Positions 49,633-59,239 of a stretch of 64,000 bases of DNA are shown here, piece by piece; position 1 is the first letter of the stretch, and the number at the start of each line of letters is the position of its first letter. The position numbers were made by a program, and so were the translations under genes. The DNA is taken from the NCBI GenBank assembly GCA_002917075.1, contig NTMA01000056.1:1-64000 (forward strand). The letters run 5' to 3'. The notes below the pieces were generated by a model. It worked only from the letters and a program-made list of their open reading frames with translations. It searched no databases and had not been told where the DNA came from. This DNA comes from Hawksworthiomyces lignivorus (taxonomy: Eukaryota; Ascomycota; Sordariomycetes; Ophiostomatales; Ophiostomataceae).

Positions 49633-50385
49633 CAATGAACCCTTCCCTTATCCTCGCTCTAAATGCTATGAAGAGCCTTCTCGTCGTAGGCCGGTGATAT
49701 TATCCACACTACATGATTAGAACTTATGAATCTGTTTGGTCTACTGTCGCTTTACTCGCGTCGGCTATGATGTAGTTTGGCTCGTACGTTTTAGGCAGCA
49801 TGGAAAGGGTTGACGCCTTATTCACAATGCCGATTGGCGTCTGGCGCTTTCGTTTTGCCTTGATTTCGGTGGCGCAGATTTTGGCTACGAAGTTAACTGG
49901 TTAGAATGCTTTTTGTTTTGATTTGGTCTATTGCCCTTTGCATCCATGCATGATAATCTACATTTACTAGGTACTGTACTAGTCATACCCTAAGAAACAA
50001 TCAGAAACGAACTCAAAAAGGGTTAACAGAGCTAATACCTCTAATTTGGCATGTATCACATCAGTGTGTGTATTATATCTTCCCGGCGCAGCCTTCGTTT
50101 TGAAGTTTTACGAATATCTACTCACAACTACTACAAGTTGAACTCAGGGCAACTCTTTCTTTATAACCTCTACCTGACGAAAATGACTCTCCTTACCTAG
50201 TCTCTTCTTCGGCGAAAAAGAGGTACACATTGGCGGAAAGGAAGATTTAAATAGCGAGGTATTAATATGACAATTAGAAAATGCATAAACAAAGGGCATA
50301 TCGTGGAAAACCAGACACAACCAGTCCTAACTCCAGTTTACTTTTGTTCCTCCCAGGTTCCAGTCCAGGTCACCTCTAGACTCAC
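49633..50385. other. Convergent 3' intergenic region
   Basis: 3' flanks of the kinase (+) and HSP90 (-). T-rich and A-rich tracts, no coding frame. Nothing specific. Confidence 0.5.
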
Positions 50386-52578
50386 TTAATCAACCTCCTC
50401 CATAGCGCTGTCGCCAGTTTCCGCGGCACCCGAAGCTTCAGCAGGCGCGGCCTCTTCAGTTTCTGGCTCTTCATCAATGTTCAAGCCGAGAGACACTAGC
50501 TTGTGGATACGCTCAGCAAAACTCGCGGGCTCATCAATGGTGAAACCAGAAACAAGCAGAGAAGTCTCAAATAGTAACTGAACAATAGACTTGACTGTCT
50601 TGTCATCTTCTCCGTCAGCCTCTACCTTCTTCTTAAGCTCCTTAATAATGGGGCTCTTCGGCGAAATTTCGAATGTCTTCTTGGAAGACATGTAGCTTGA
50701 CATAGAGGTATCGCGAAGTGCTTGGGCCTTCATGATCCGCTCCATATTGGCAGACCAGCCGAACTGGCCGGTGCGGATAGCGCAAGGAGAGCCGATCAGC
50801 TTATGAGAGACGACAACCTTCTCAACCTTATCGCCAAGAATGTTCTTCAGTGCCTTAGCAAGACCTTCGTACTCCTTCTCTTCAGCTTCGCGGGCCTTCT
50901 TCTCCTCTTCTGTCTCCTCAAGCTCAAAATCTTTGGTAATATCAACGAGTTTCTTGCCCTCAAACTCTTTCAGTTGAGTCATGGCATACTCATCAATGGG
51001 GTCAACCAAGAACAGCACCTCGAAGCCCTTCTCTTTGAGCGAATCAAGGAACGGCGATCGAGATACAGCCTTGATCGACTCTCCGGTGATGTAGTATAGG
51101 TTTTTCTGATGCTCGGGCATACGAGTCACATAGTCAGACAGCGATGTCTGTTCATCACCCGACTTCGTGGAGTTGAAGCGAAGAAGCTTCGCAAGGGCAG
51201 GGCGATTCTGAGTATCCTCATGAATGCCGAGCTTGATGTTCTTTGAGAATGCCGAGTAGAACTTGTCGAACTGCTCCTTGTCCTCTGCGATCTCATTGAA
51301 CAGCTCAATGGACTTCTTCACGATATTTTTCTTGATGACTTTCATGATCTTGTTCTGCTGTAGGGTTTCGCGAGACAAGTTCAGAGGAAGATCCTCTGAA
51401 TCAACAACACCCTTGACGAAGCTAAGCCACTCGGGTACTAGATCAGTGGCATCATCGGTAATGAAGACACGGCGAACATAAAGCTTGATGTTGTTCTTCG
51501 TCTTCTTGGTCTCGAAAAGGTCGAAGGGAGCGCGCTTGGGAACGAAGAGAATGGCGCGGAACTCTAGCTGTCCCTCGACTGAGAAATGCTTCACGGCGAG
51601 GTGATCCTCCCAATCGTTGGTGAGCGATTTGTAGAAGGCAGCATACTCTTCCTGGGAGATGTCCTGCGGGTTGCGGGTCCAGATGGGCTTCTGCTTGTTG
51701 AGCTCCTCTTCCTCAATGGTGGTCTCCTTGACCTTCTTCGTCTTCGTCTTCTTTTCCTTCTCTTTGCCGTCTTCGTCATCACTGACTTCTTCGATCTTCG
51801 GCTTCTTGTCATCAGAGTCTTCAGTTGTCTCCTCAGCCTCTTCGTCCGGAACTTCTTTTTCAGTCTCCTTCTTGACGTGAAGGTAGATGGGGTACGAAAT
51901 AAACTCCGAGTGCTTCTTGATGACCTCCTTGACCTTGCTTTCGTTAAGGTAATCGGTCTGCTCGTCCTTCAGATGAAGGATGATCTTCGTTCCACGACCT
52001 AGGGGTTCGCCTTCAGTGTCGGGAGAGATAGTAAAAGTACCTCCTGCGCTCGACTCCCAGATGTACTGCTCATCGTCGTTGTTCTTGGAAATAACCTTGA
52101 CCTGATCTGCAACAAGGTATGCGGAATAAAAACCAACACCAAACTGGCCGATCATGGAAATATCAGCACCAGCGGTCAGCGCTTCCATAAACTGCTTGGT
52201 ACCAGAACGAGCAATTGTGCCCAGGTTGTTGACAAGATCCTGAATGCAAATGGTCAACATGCTGTTTTAAAAAGCGGGTGAACAGAAACAAGATCGCAGA
52301 AAGAGTATGATACTTACAGCTTTAGTCATACCGATACCAGTATCACGAATGGTCAAAGTCTTTGCATCTTTGTCAGGAATGATATCGATCCGGAGATCCT
52401 TGCCCGAGTCGAGCTTGCTAGGGTCGGACAGAGATTCGTATCGGATCTTATCCAAGGCATCCGAGGCATTGGAAACAAGCTCCCGGAGAAAGATCTCTTT
52501 GTTGGAGTACACAGTGTTGATAATGAGAGAAAGCAACTGAGAAATCTCAGCCTGGAACTCGAAAGTCTCTCCAGACAT
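50386..52578 (-). CDS. HSP90: Cytosolic HSP90 chaperone
   Basis: The ATP-dependent chaperone of kinases and other signalling clients. There are two coding exons: 52578-52318 and 52239-50386, 704 residues, full length. The intron (52240-52317) joins GMTKA to DLVNNLG in the ATPase domain. Landmarks in order are [23 protein letters not shown] in part (ATP-site Glu and Asn), [21 protein letters not shown], a charged Glu/Lys/Asp linker (~residues 210-265), the middle domain with the [12 protein letters not shown] catalytic loop, the C-terminal dimerisation domain, and the terminal MEEVD that binds TPR co-chaperones. This tail marks the cytosolic form rather than the ER or mitochondrial paralogues. 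A probable 5'-UTR intron lies upstream. Confidence 0.98.
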
Positions 52579-52645
52579 GTTGGCGGATGTTGCGAAAGCA
52601 ACGAAATAGAGATATTGATAGGTTGTTTATGTGAAAAAAAAAAGG

Positions 52646-52947
52646 CTGCATATACAACACTTCGTTAGTACGAATTTGTTCAACCTGAGTCTTAGAAGCT
52701 GCTAGGGGGGTGAAAAAGGTATCTATATATTGGCATTATGAATTGACAAGAGGAAAAGCGGTGACAAGAAATACATTCTTGGGAGGAAAAGATAGCGTAG
52801 GCAGTAAGTGATAACAATTATAGACTCAGGAAGCCATCTAGAAGCTTCGAAACTCTTTTTTTTTTCTTTCTTCTTTTCACCTTCTCGTCACCGTTCCACA
52901 AGGCTGAGACGAGACCAACATCAACAGTTGAGATACGGCATACTTAC
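52646..52947 (-). other. Candidate 5'-UTR intron of HSP90
   Basis: On the minus strand, CT|GTAAGTATG at 52947 is a strong donor. A perfect TACTAAC branch site lies at 52664-52670, 18 nt before the acceptor ATATGCAG ending at 52646. The intron would be 302 nt and lies entirely before the HSP90 ATG (52578). Nothing else explains these three signals in order and correct spacing. Confidence 0.65.
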
Positions 52948-53162
52948 AGAATGTGTTTTTTGTTTGAGATCCTTTTCAGAGAAAGATCAGCGTATAGCAG
53001 GAAAGGTAATGAAGCTGAAGATAGGGAAGAGAAAATATTGAAGAGAAGAGGAGAAGAAAGGGAGAGAAGAGAGCAAGAGAGGAAGAATAAAAGCTCTCGA
53101 ACGCAACACCTTAAAAGGGCAAGTTTTTCCTGCAGGTCCATCCAGCCTAGCAGACTAGAGCT

Positions 53163-53263
53163 TTCCCTGGACATTCTACGGGATTCTACCAGTCTATACC
53201 CCACCAGCTGCTTTCATTGGTCGGACACTGCCACCATGGCAACCTAATGGCACATGTAATTGG
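53163..53263 (-). promoter_or_regulatory. Candidate HSP90 promoter elements (gapped HSE, CCAAT boxes)
   Basis: TTC triplets at 53174 and 53184 are separated by seven bases, the spacing of a gap-type heat-shock element, and a further TTC lies at 53163. Two inverted CCAAT boxes (ATTGG) lie at 53216-53220 and 53259-53263. They sit upstream of the candidate 5'-UTR intron donor, so upstream of a plausible transcription start. A separate consensus AGAAGCTTCG (52840-52849) lies inside the candidate intron. Confidence 0.35.
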
Positions 53264-53883
53264 CTACAATGCTACCTGAAGAAGTATTCACTGAAAGTGG
53301 GGCTGAGTCTAGCGAGAAGTATCTCGCCTGCCAGCGTAATATGCAAGATACCTAAGAGGTTTACCTGGACAGTTCTTTCGGTCAACGTTAGAGCCTCTCG
53401 CCGTTTCGAGAAAGCTGTGGAAGCAACGATTCCATTTCCCGGCACATTGAAGTGGCACCTAGTGCTCCGGGCGTTAGTCTTGACCGTTGCCAACCTTGGC
53501 TTTTGAGAGGAGCGTATATTACCAAGTCCATCGAGGAAAACGAGTTGTAAAACACCAGCGATCTGGACGCGCCAGTGCAGCATAAGTAGGCGGATAGCTT
53601 GTTTGGCTGCGACGAAAGGTCCCCAGAGAGTAGGTATATATTGGTCGTCAAAGGACACCGAGGGTATGTGAAGAAGGAAAAGTAATGGAGGCTTCTTTCA
53701 ATGGTAACAATTTATACCTCAGTTTGGCACCAAGATGATAATAGCTCCTGTGTTTATAGAGAGGCGATGACAATCGCAGGCATACAATGGATCAGTTATA
53801 GTCTTATCTTACAATTCACGTAATTCTACATATATGCAGCTCAATGAAATACAGAAATCCTCGGCAAATGATAGCGGATGGGG

Positions 53884-54896
53884 TTATTGGAGTAAGTTGA
53901 TATCAAGCACATCGCTGCGCAATTGTCGATAGTGTCTGTCAGCATAGATGAGACCGAAGTAAGCGTTGCTAGAGCTGTCTATCAACGCTGCTTCGCCTTG
54001 TAAAATTTCCAACACTTCGCCAAGTACAATGACATGATCACGCACAGGAATGAGGCCATCCATTGGTTCATCTAGAACCTTGCAGCGAAGAACATAAAGT
54101 ATACCGCGTCCTCGCAGGAATGGCTGTTGCTCATCACGGGCTGAGTCCGGAGACTGTATCTTCCAGACAATATTGCAGCCACACTTCTCCAGTTCGCGAA
54201 AGGTGTTGGATGGGTCTGCATTTCCTGACCGGAATATATCTGCCACTTGGGCACCACTGGCATCTCCAGAGAGGACATGAACCATAAACTGTCTACTTCC
54301 AGCAATTGCAGCCTCTGTCCGGCTGGGCATGGCTATGTTGAATGTGATGACTGGACTTGGGTACAGACTCAAGGAAGTAAAAGAAGACATTGTCAGTCCA
54401 ACAGGAGCAGTGTTCTCAGTCTCGTTGGCAGCAGCTGATGTAGTCTCTGCTTTGGTATGGGCACTATGCGCGTGCGCTAAGCAAACAACCACTGAGTGTG
54501 GTAATAGCCTAAGCAGCCGGCGAAGGTTCTCTGGCAATGGCAATGTTGCTGAATCTGCCACTGTTCCATCTACATGGCCATCAGATGCTTGCTTGGAAGA
54601 GATGCGATTGCCCGTGCAGGATGAAAAAGAATGGACAGAGCAGCAGCCTACTGTTCGAGACGTGTCGACTTAAGAAACGAGGTTAGATAGGCCCAGCTAC
54701 ACGGACGAGTGAAACAATAAGGCAAATAATGAAATAACGGAACGAAGAGCTAGATGAAACGGAGCTTACGCCTCTGTCTGAGAAAAATCTGATTTGTTCT
54801 CCCTAACGAAGAGGAAAACTTTGTAGCAAGCCGACGGTGGCTGCTAAAGAAGCAACGGGGTGATCGTGCTACGCTCTTGGCTAAGAAGCCAATCAT
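53884..54896 (-). CDS. Flavin reductase-like (FMN-binding split-barrel) protein, predicted mitochondrial
   Basis: Two exons: 54896-54770 and 54668-53884, about 303 residues. Exon 1 encodes MIGFLAKSVARSPRCFFSSH and continues Arg/Ser-rich with no acidic residue, a classic mitochondrial targeting peptide. The donor is GC|GTAAGC, the branch CTAAC lies near 54685 and the acceptor is TTAAG. A second in-phase acceptor (GAACAG) would shorten exon 2 by about 18 nt. The flavin-reductase domain spans about residues 95-300: TAPVGLTMSSFTSLSLYPSPV, then FMVHVLSGD, and the C-terminal DHVIVLGEVLEI with a final RHYRQLRSD. Members bind FMN and reduce or use it with NAD(P)H. The substrate here is unknown. Confidence 0.85.
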
Positions 54897-55395
54897 GCGA
54901 AGGGTTTGCATTTCATCTTCTTATACACAAGGTATCTTTGAATACCTTGACTCAGCTGTCAGACAATCTGAGGCCGCGGGACGTGTTGTGGAAGTGGATG
55001 TATTTGCAGCGAACGAAACAGAACTATCTAAGTGAGCAGTTATATGCGATTATAGTGCCTGCCATAGCTCGATATACATGTAAAATATACCTTAAGTGGC
55101 TCCCTAGAGCAATTATGCGTTGTAACTAGAGGGGGGGGTCAAATTTTTTTCTTCTCTTTAGAAATAGGTGACCATTGTGCGACACGTGAAAATTTTGGCA
55201 CCATTCCAAAACCATTTAGAGGAAACCAATGAAAACAAGAAAAATTAATCGCGAGGACCACTCACTTCCTCTCGCCTTCGAGCAAGCACAGCATTTCGCT
55301 TTATCCTTTTTTCCGACACAAAGAGAATCCTAGGATTTGTCCTGTGTTCTGAACTTGGTGGATTTTGCAGAAATCCAGCCGGCTTCTCCACGACG
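54897..55395. promoter_or_regulatory. Shared promoter of two mitochondrial-protein genes
   Basis: 500 bp between head-to-head starts of the flavin-reductase-like gene (-) and bL31m (+). No clear TATA box. A G7 run lies near 55132. Co-regulation of the two mitochondrial genes is possible but inferred only from the arrangement. Confidence 0.45.
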
Positions 55396-56046
55396 ATGAC
55401 CTCAATCATCTGTGAGGCCCCCGGGCACCTGCGAGTACCGGCGTGGAATTCCTCTCTTTACCTCCGTCAAGAAGTTATCGCCCGTCATAACAACAGGCCG
55501 TCGCTGGCAGCTATTCTTCGAGCAAGACGTACTTTCGTCCAACCGCCGCTGATAACTGCAGTTAATGGATATCGCAATTTTTCAACAACGACAATCTGCC
55601 ACGCGAGGTTGATTCCCCGACCGCAGCGGCCATACCAGTTCACTCAACTTGTGCAGCTCTCTGATGGCAGCACCTTCACTGTTCGGACAACCAACCCCCA
55701 TCCTCTACATCGATGCACCAAAGACAGTCGCAATCACATCCTCTGGCAACCGTCAGAAAAGTCTCTCCGCAATGTCGAAGTGGACGAGGCTGGGAAGCTG
55801 GCAGCGTTCCGCAACCGTTTCGGCCGTGGCTGGGATACTGCTAGTAAAGGATCCGACGAAACAGATACGGCACAACCTAAACCAGCAGATGATGCTGTAC
55901 ATACGACTATCCCCGCGTCGGTCGGTGAGGATGCTTTTGACACCCTCGCTGATTTGCTCAGTGGCTATGCTGCTAAAGAGGAGCCGTTGAAACGAGGTGG
56001 GTTGAGCGCGAAAGACCAGGCCAAGAAGGACAAAAAGAAGAAATGA
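55396..56046 (+). CDS. MRPL36: Mitochondrial large-ribosomal-subunit protein bL31m
   Basis: Intronless, 216 residues. The N-terminal ~70 residues are basic and Arg/Ser/Ala-rich with few acids, acting as a mitochondrial presequence (cleavage perhaps after NFSTTTICHA). Residues ~71-150 match the fungal bL31m core: RPYQFTQLVQLSDGSTFTVR, then HPLHRCTKDSRNHILWQPSE and FRNRFGRGWD. A poorly conserved acidic linker follows, then a Lys-rich tail ending KKDKKKK. The yeast counterpart is MRPL36. The start ATG at 55396 is the one that includes the presequence. It shares a promoter region with the flavin-reductase-like gene. Confidence 0.9.
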   Translation: MTSIICEAPGHLRVPAWNSSLYLRQEVIARHNNRPSLAAILRARRTFVQPPLITAVNGYRNFSTTTICHARLIPRPQRPYQFTQLVQLSDGSTFTVRTTNPHPLHRCTKDSRNHILWQPSEKSLRNVEVDEAGKLAAFRNRFGRGWDTASKGSDETDTAQPKPADDAVHTTIPASVGEDAFDTLADLLSGYAAKEEPLKRGGLSAKDQAKKDKKKK

Positions 56047-56416
56047 GGTTTGTGGGTGCTGCCTTAAGGCGTCACTTGCATAACGGAGCAGGTCCTGGCG
56101 AAGACGATAGACTATGTATAATATAGCGGTAAATTTCATGAGACGATAACCGAAGAACTTACGACTAGCTCTTATATGTACAATTGAATATGATGAAATA
56201 AGAGGCTTTACTTGTTTTGCTCATTCTGTGGTACTGCATGAGAAACTACGTCTCTTTAGTCCGCTGTTTCTCCTCAAACGAAGATATTTTGCCTACAACT
56301 TGAAAAAAATCTGAGCTATAACAGCTACTAGTCAACTGAACTTACTCTAGCTACATTGTGTACGCACACCTAGGCTAATCCGACGTGCAGATATTAAAAT
56401 AGTCTACATCAGCTAA
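56047..56416. other. Convergent 3' intergenic region
   Basis: 3' flanks of bL31m (+) and VPS5 (-). No coding frame or repeat. Confidence 0.5.
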
Positions 56417-58504
56417 TCAATCTGAATCTTCATCAATCCTAGCCCTGGCTCGGTCTACCGCTGTATCCCCGGCGGGTTTATTAGATGGTTGAAAGACCGG
56501 AGGCCGATAGAAGACGGTTTCGTCATCTTCAGCGTCGAGCTGCATGAGAAACGTTTCCCATTTCTCAATCAACTAAATGTCATACCGTTAGCTTTCATGT
56601 AACTTTTGCCGTTTAACGACAGGGTAACCAATGAAATTTTGAGAGTTACATGCCTCCTTCTGCGCCTCAACGGAACTCTCCAAGAAGGTCTCAACGCCGC
56701 TCTTAAAATCTTCAACCTTTTCCTTTTCGAAACGGTCCAGCTCATTTCTCATCAAGCGGCCCATGTCTTCGAAAAGGAGTCTTGCCTGGTGAACTTTTCT
56801 TTCGGCATCAGCCACTTCAGCGTTGATCTGGTTTAGGCGATCTTGTTGGCTCTTGCCCTGTCGCAGCAGCTTATCCTGAGATGATTTCCGTTTCTGTAGT
56901 TCCGCATCGGCTGCATGCCAGCTGTAAAATGCCTTCTGCCTTTGAGAGAAGGCTTGCTTGACGCTACCAATGAGGCGAATGTACTCATCGATAGTGATGC
57001 CAAATGTGAGAACATCTTGCTGGGCTTGGCGGTCATACACGTCACGGATAGTCATCTGTAGATCAGAGAGAGCTTCGAGAGGGCCAGAAAGACTGGGCGA
57101 CAACTCCACAGTCGATAGAGCATGTAATGAGGCAGAAAAATCAGCAGCGGCATCCGCCATAGCCTTCCGCTGGTTGACCATTGCATCCATGGCTTTTAAC
57201 AATGACTTGAGCTGGTTTTCTAGCGCATCTAAGTATATTTTGCGTTCATGGAACCACTGTCGTTTACCTAATGTTAGCAAGGTTCGGTGTTTAGAGCAGA
57301 TGCATAGAAAATCTGCGTCATGATCACGAAGACGATAGGAACAAAATCACTCACATCATCTTGTTCCACAAACTTAACGCCGCCGCCGACGTTGATGCCC
57401 AGACTGCTCATGATGCCCTTGCTTTCTCCTAAATTAGGCTCTTTCCGTTCTTTGTGTTTCACATCGACATTAAAGGCCTCACTCTCCAAAAAGAGCTTGA
57501 GGTCTGCGTCGTGCTGCAGCGTCGGGTGCGCGGCAATCTTGTTAAGCATTTTCTCGAGAGCGGCTCGTCGGGATTCCACAAAGTTGCTTTCGAACCGGCC
57601 CATGGCCTGTTTTTCTGGTGGCGGGGGAACAACAACCCCGGGTGAGTTGGCGTGCAGTTGACTGTAAAGCCATAAAAAGTCACGATAGCGGCGGTTTACA
57701 ACAAATTCGGTCTGTTTATATGCCTTGGACGTAGTCTGTAGCAATGTTGTTACTTGCCTGTACGCACCAGCTAGACGCCAAGTATAAAATGTGGAAAACA
57801 AAAGGGAAAGAGAGAATAAAACAGAAGGGAGTTATATAGAGAATTCTTACCTTTGTCTTCACATTGTACTCAATATGCGAACCTGTCGCACCTCCAATCT
57901 TGTGCGGATCGCCAACAGTGATAGTAAATGTCGGTTTTGCCGCCTGCTCAATGCTCACGCTTGGCCGACTTGACGTCCGGACGGGGCTTGGCTGTGCGGC
58001 CGCAATCGGAGGTGGAACTCGTGGGCCGTGGGTGCCCGGGCCAAAGACATCGTCGCCATTATCATCATCGATGCGATGTGGGTCTGGTGGACCACGTCCT
58101 CCACCGCCAGGCGTAGTGGACATAGTAGTCCTCACCGATAAGGGGAGCTGCTCTTTGAGAGGAGGAACAGGCGGTGATTCCAAACCACCGGCCGAAGTTT
58201 CAGATCCGGTTGGGCCGGATCCATCACCACTGGTCCCTGTGAAACTGTTGCCGGCAGAACCCAACGGACCCAGCGGGTCATCCTCAACGGCTTGTAGGCG
58301 TGTTGGCTGAGCAACGAGTCGGCGCGGAGTGAGGCGTGACGCCCGACCACCTGGTAAAGATGCCACCGAAGAAGGAGATAGAGCAGGCGGTTTACCTGCC
58401 GCGGCGGACGAGGCGGTAGAGGCATTATCGGCCGGCGTGGATTTGATTGAGCTGGACGACTGCGGAGGTGTGTCGGCCCACGGCGCTTCTTCCAGAGGGT
58501 CCAT
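56417..58504 (-). CDS. VPS5: Retromer sorting nexin VPS5 (PX-BAR protein)
   Basis: The SNX1/2-type subunit of retromer, which tubulates endosomal membrane and recycles cargo to the Golgi. There are four exons: 58504-57851, 57735-57355, 57256-56654 and 56572-56417, 597 residues. Residues 1-185 are disordered. The PX domain (~190-325) has RRYRDFLWLY and PPPPEKQ for PI3P binding. The BAR domain (~345-590) includes WFHERKIYLDALENQL, FGITIDEYIRLIGSVK and the exon-3/4 join VEAQKE|LIEKWETFL. The last intron (56573-56653) begins with GC, not GT; the only nearby GT would hit a stop. The tail LDAEDDETVFYRPP is typical of the family. The start ATG precedes MDPLEEAPWAD. Confidence 0.94.
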
Positions 58505-59239
58505 GGTGCAGTCAATCAAAACAAATTGGCAATCAGAAGCGAACACCGAAATCTCTTGTGATAATATGTGTACTGTATGTAGAATGCTGGTGCTGTCGTT
58601 GCCTGTGGGGAGAGCGGCGTTGAGTGAGAGGTTTCATGGCAGTTGATGGCGGAGAGGACGGAAGCTCGAAGGCTGCCGTCCGAACGATAGCGTGCAAAAA
58701 GCTCCTGGAGCTAGACCACATTTCTGCACTGTGCGAGATGGCTTAATAGTACTTCATAAAGAAAATAGCCAGCAACACAGTGTATTTTACTTAGGTATGC
58801 TCCTACTTATTACGAGTCCACTAGGCCCCACTTTATCATCAGTGCTCTACGTAATGTGCACTCGTACGAGTTAGCATACTGAGGCGGAGCAGTGGGAGAG
58901 AAAAAGAAAGTTACAGCATACAGCTCCTCAGCTCTAAATCATACCCATTGCATATAATGTCGCTTTACGCTTTTGTACGATCGAAATTCCTTACAAATCC
59001 TCAGATTTCCTCGTAGAGAATAAATAGCTAATGTTCAAGATATAAGCCACAGAATAAACTTCCTTTATGCGCCTCTTTGATTTTCCTAAAACTGCCCGGA
59101 AACTCCTGCTCATCCTGCCACTTGCAAAGACAAAAGCACTGCTCCATACTGACAGATTGAAATAGCCACAGTAATGTCCTCCGCTTCAATAGCAACTGGT
59201 AATTGCAATGGCACGCAATTTGTACCAGAATACGTCCTA
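58505..59239 (-). promoter_or_regulatory. VPS5 5' flank and TAF5 3' flank
   Basis: 735 bp between two minus-strand genes. It should contain the VPS5 promoter and the TAF5 3' UTR. No coding frame or clear element. Confidence 0.45.

Noticed and set aside
52840..52849. AGAAGCTTCG as the main HSP90 heat-shock element
   Set aside because: It falls inside the probable 5'-UTR intron, downstream of the likely transcription start. A 10-bp match also occurs often by chance.
52951..53247. Plus-strand 98-codon open frame over the HSP90 leader
   Set aside because: Arg/Glu/Lys low-complexity reading of the A/G-rich complement of a fungal leader; no conserved motif.
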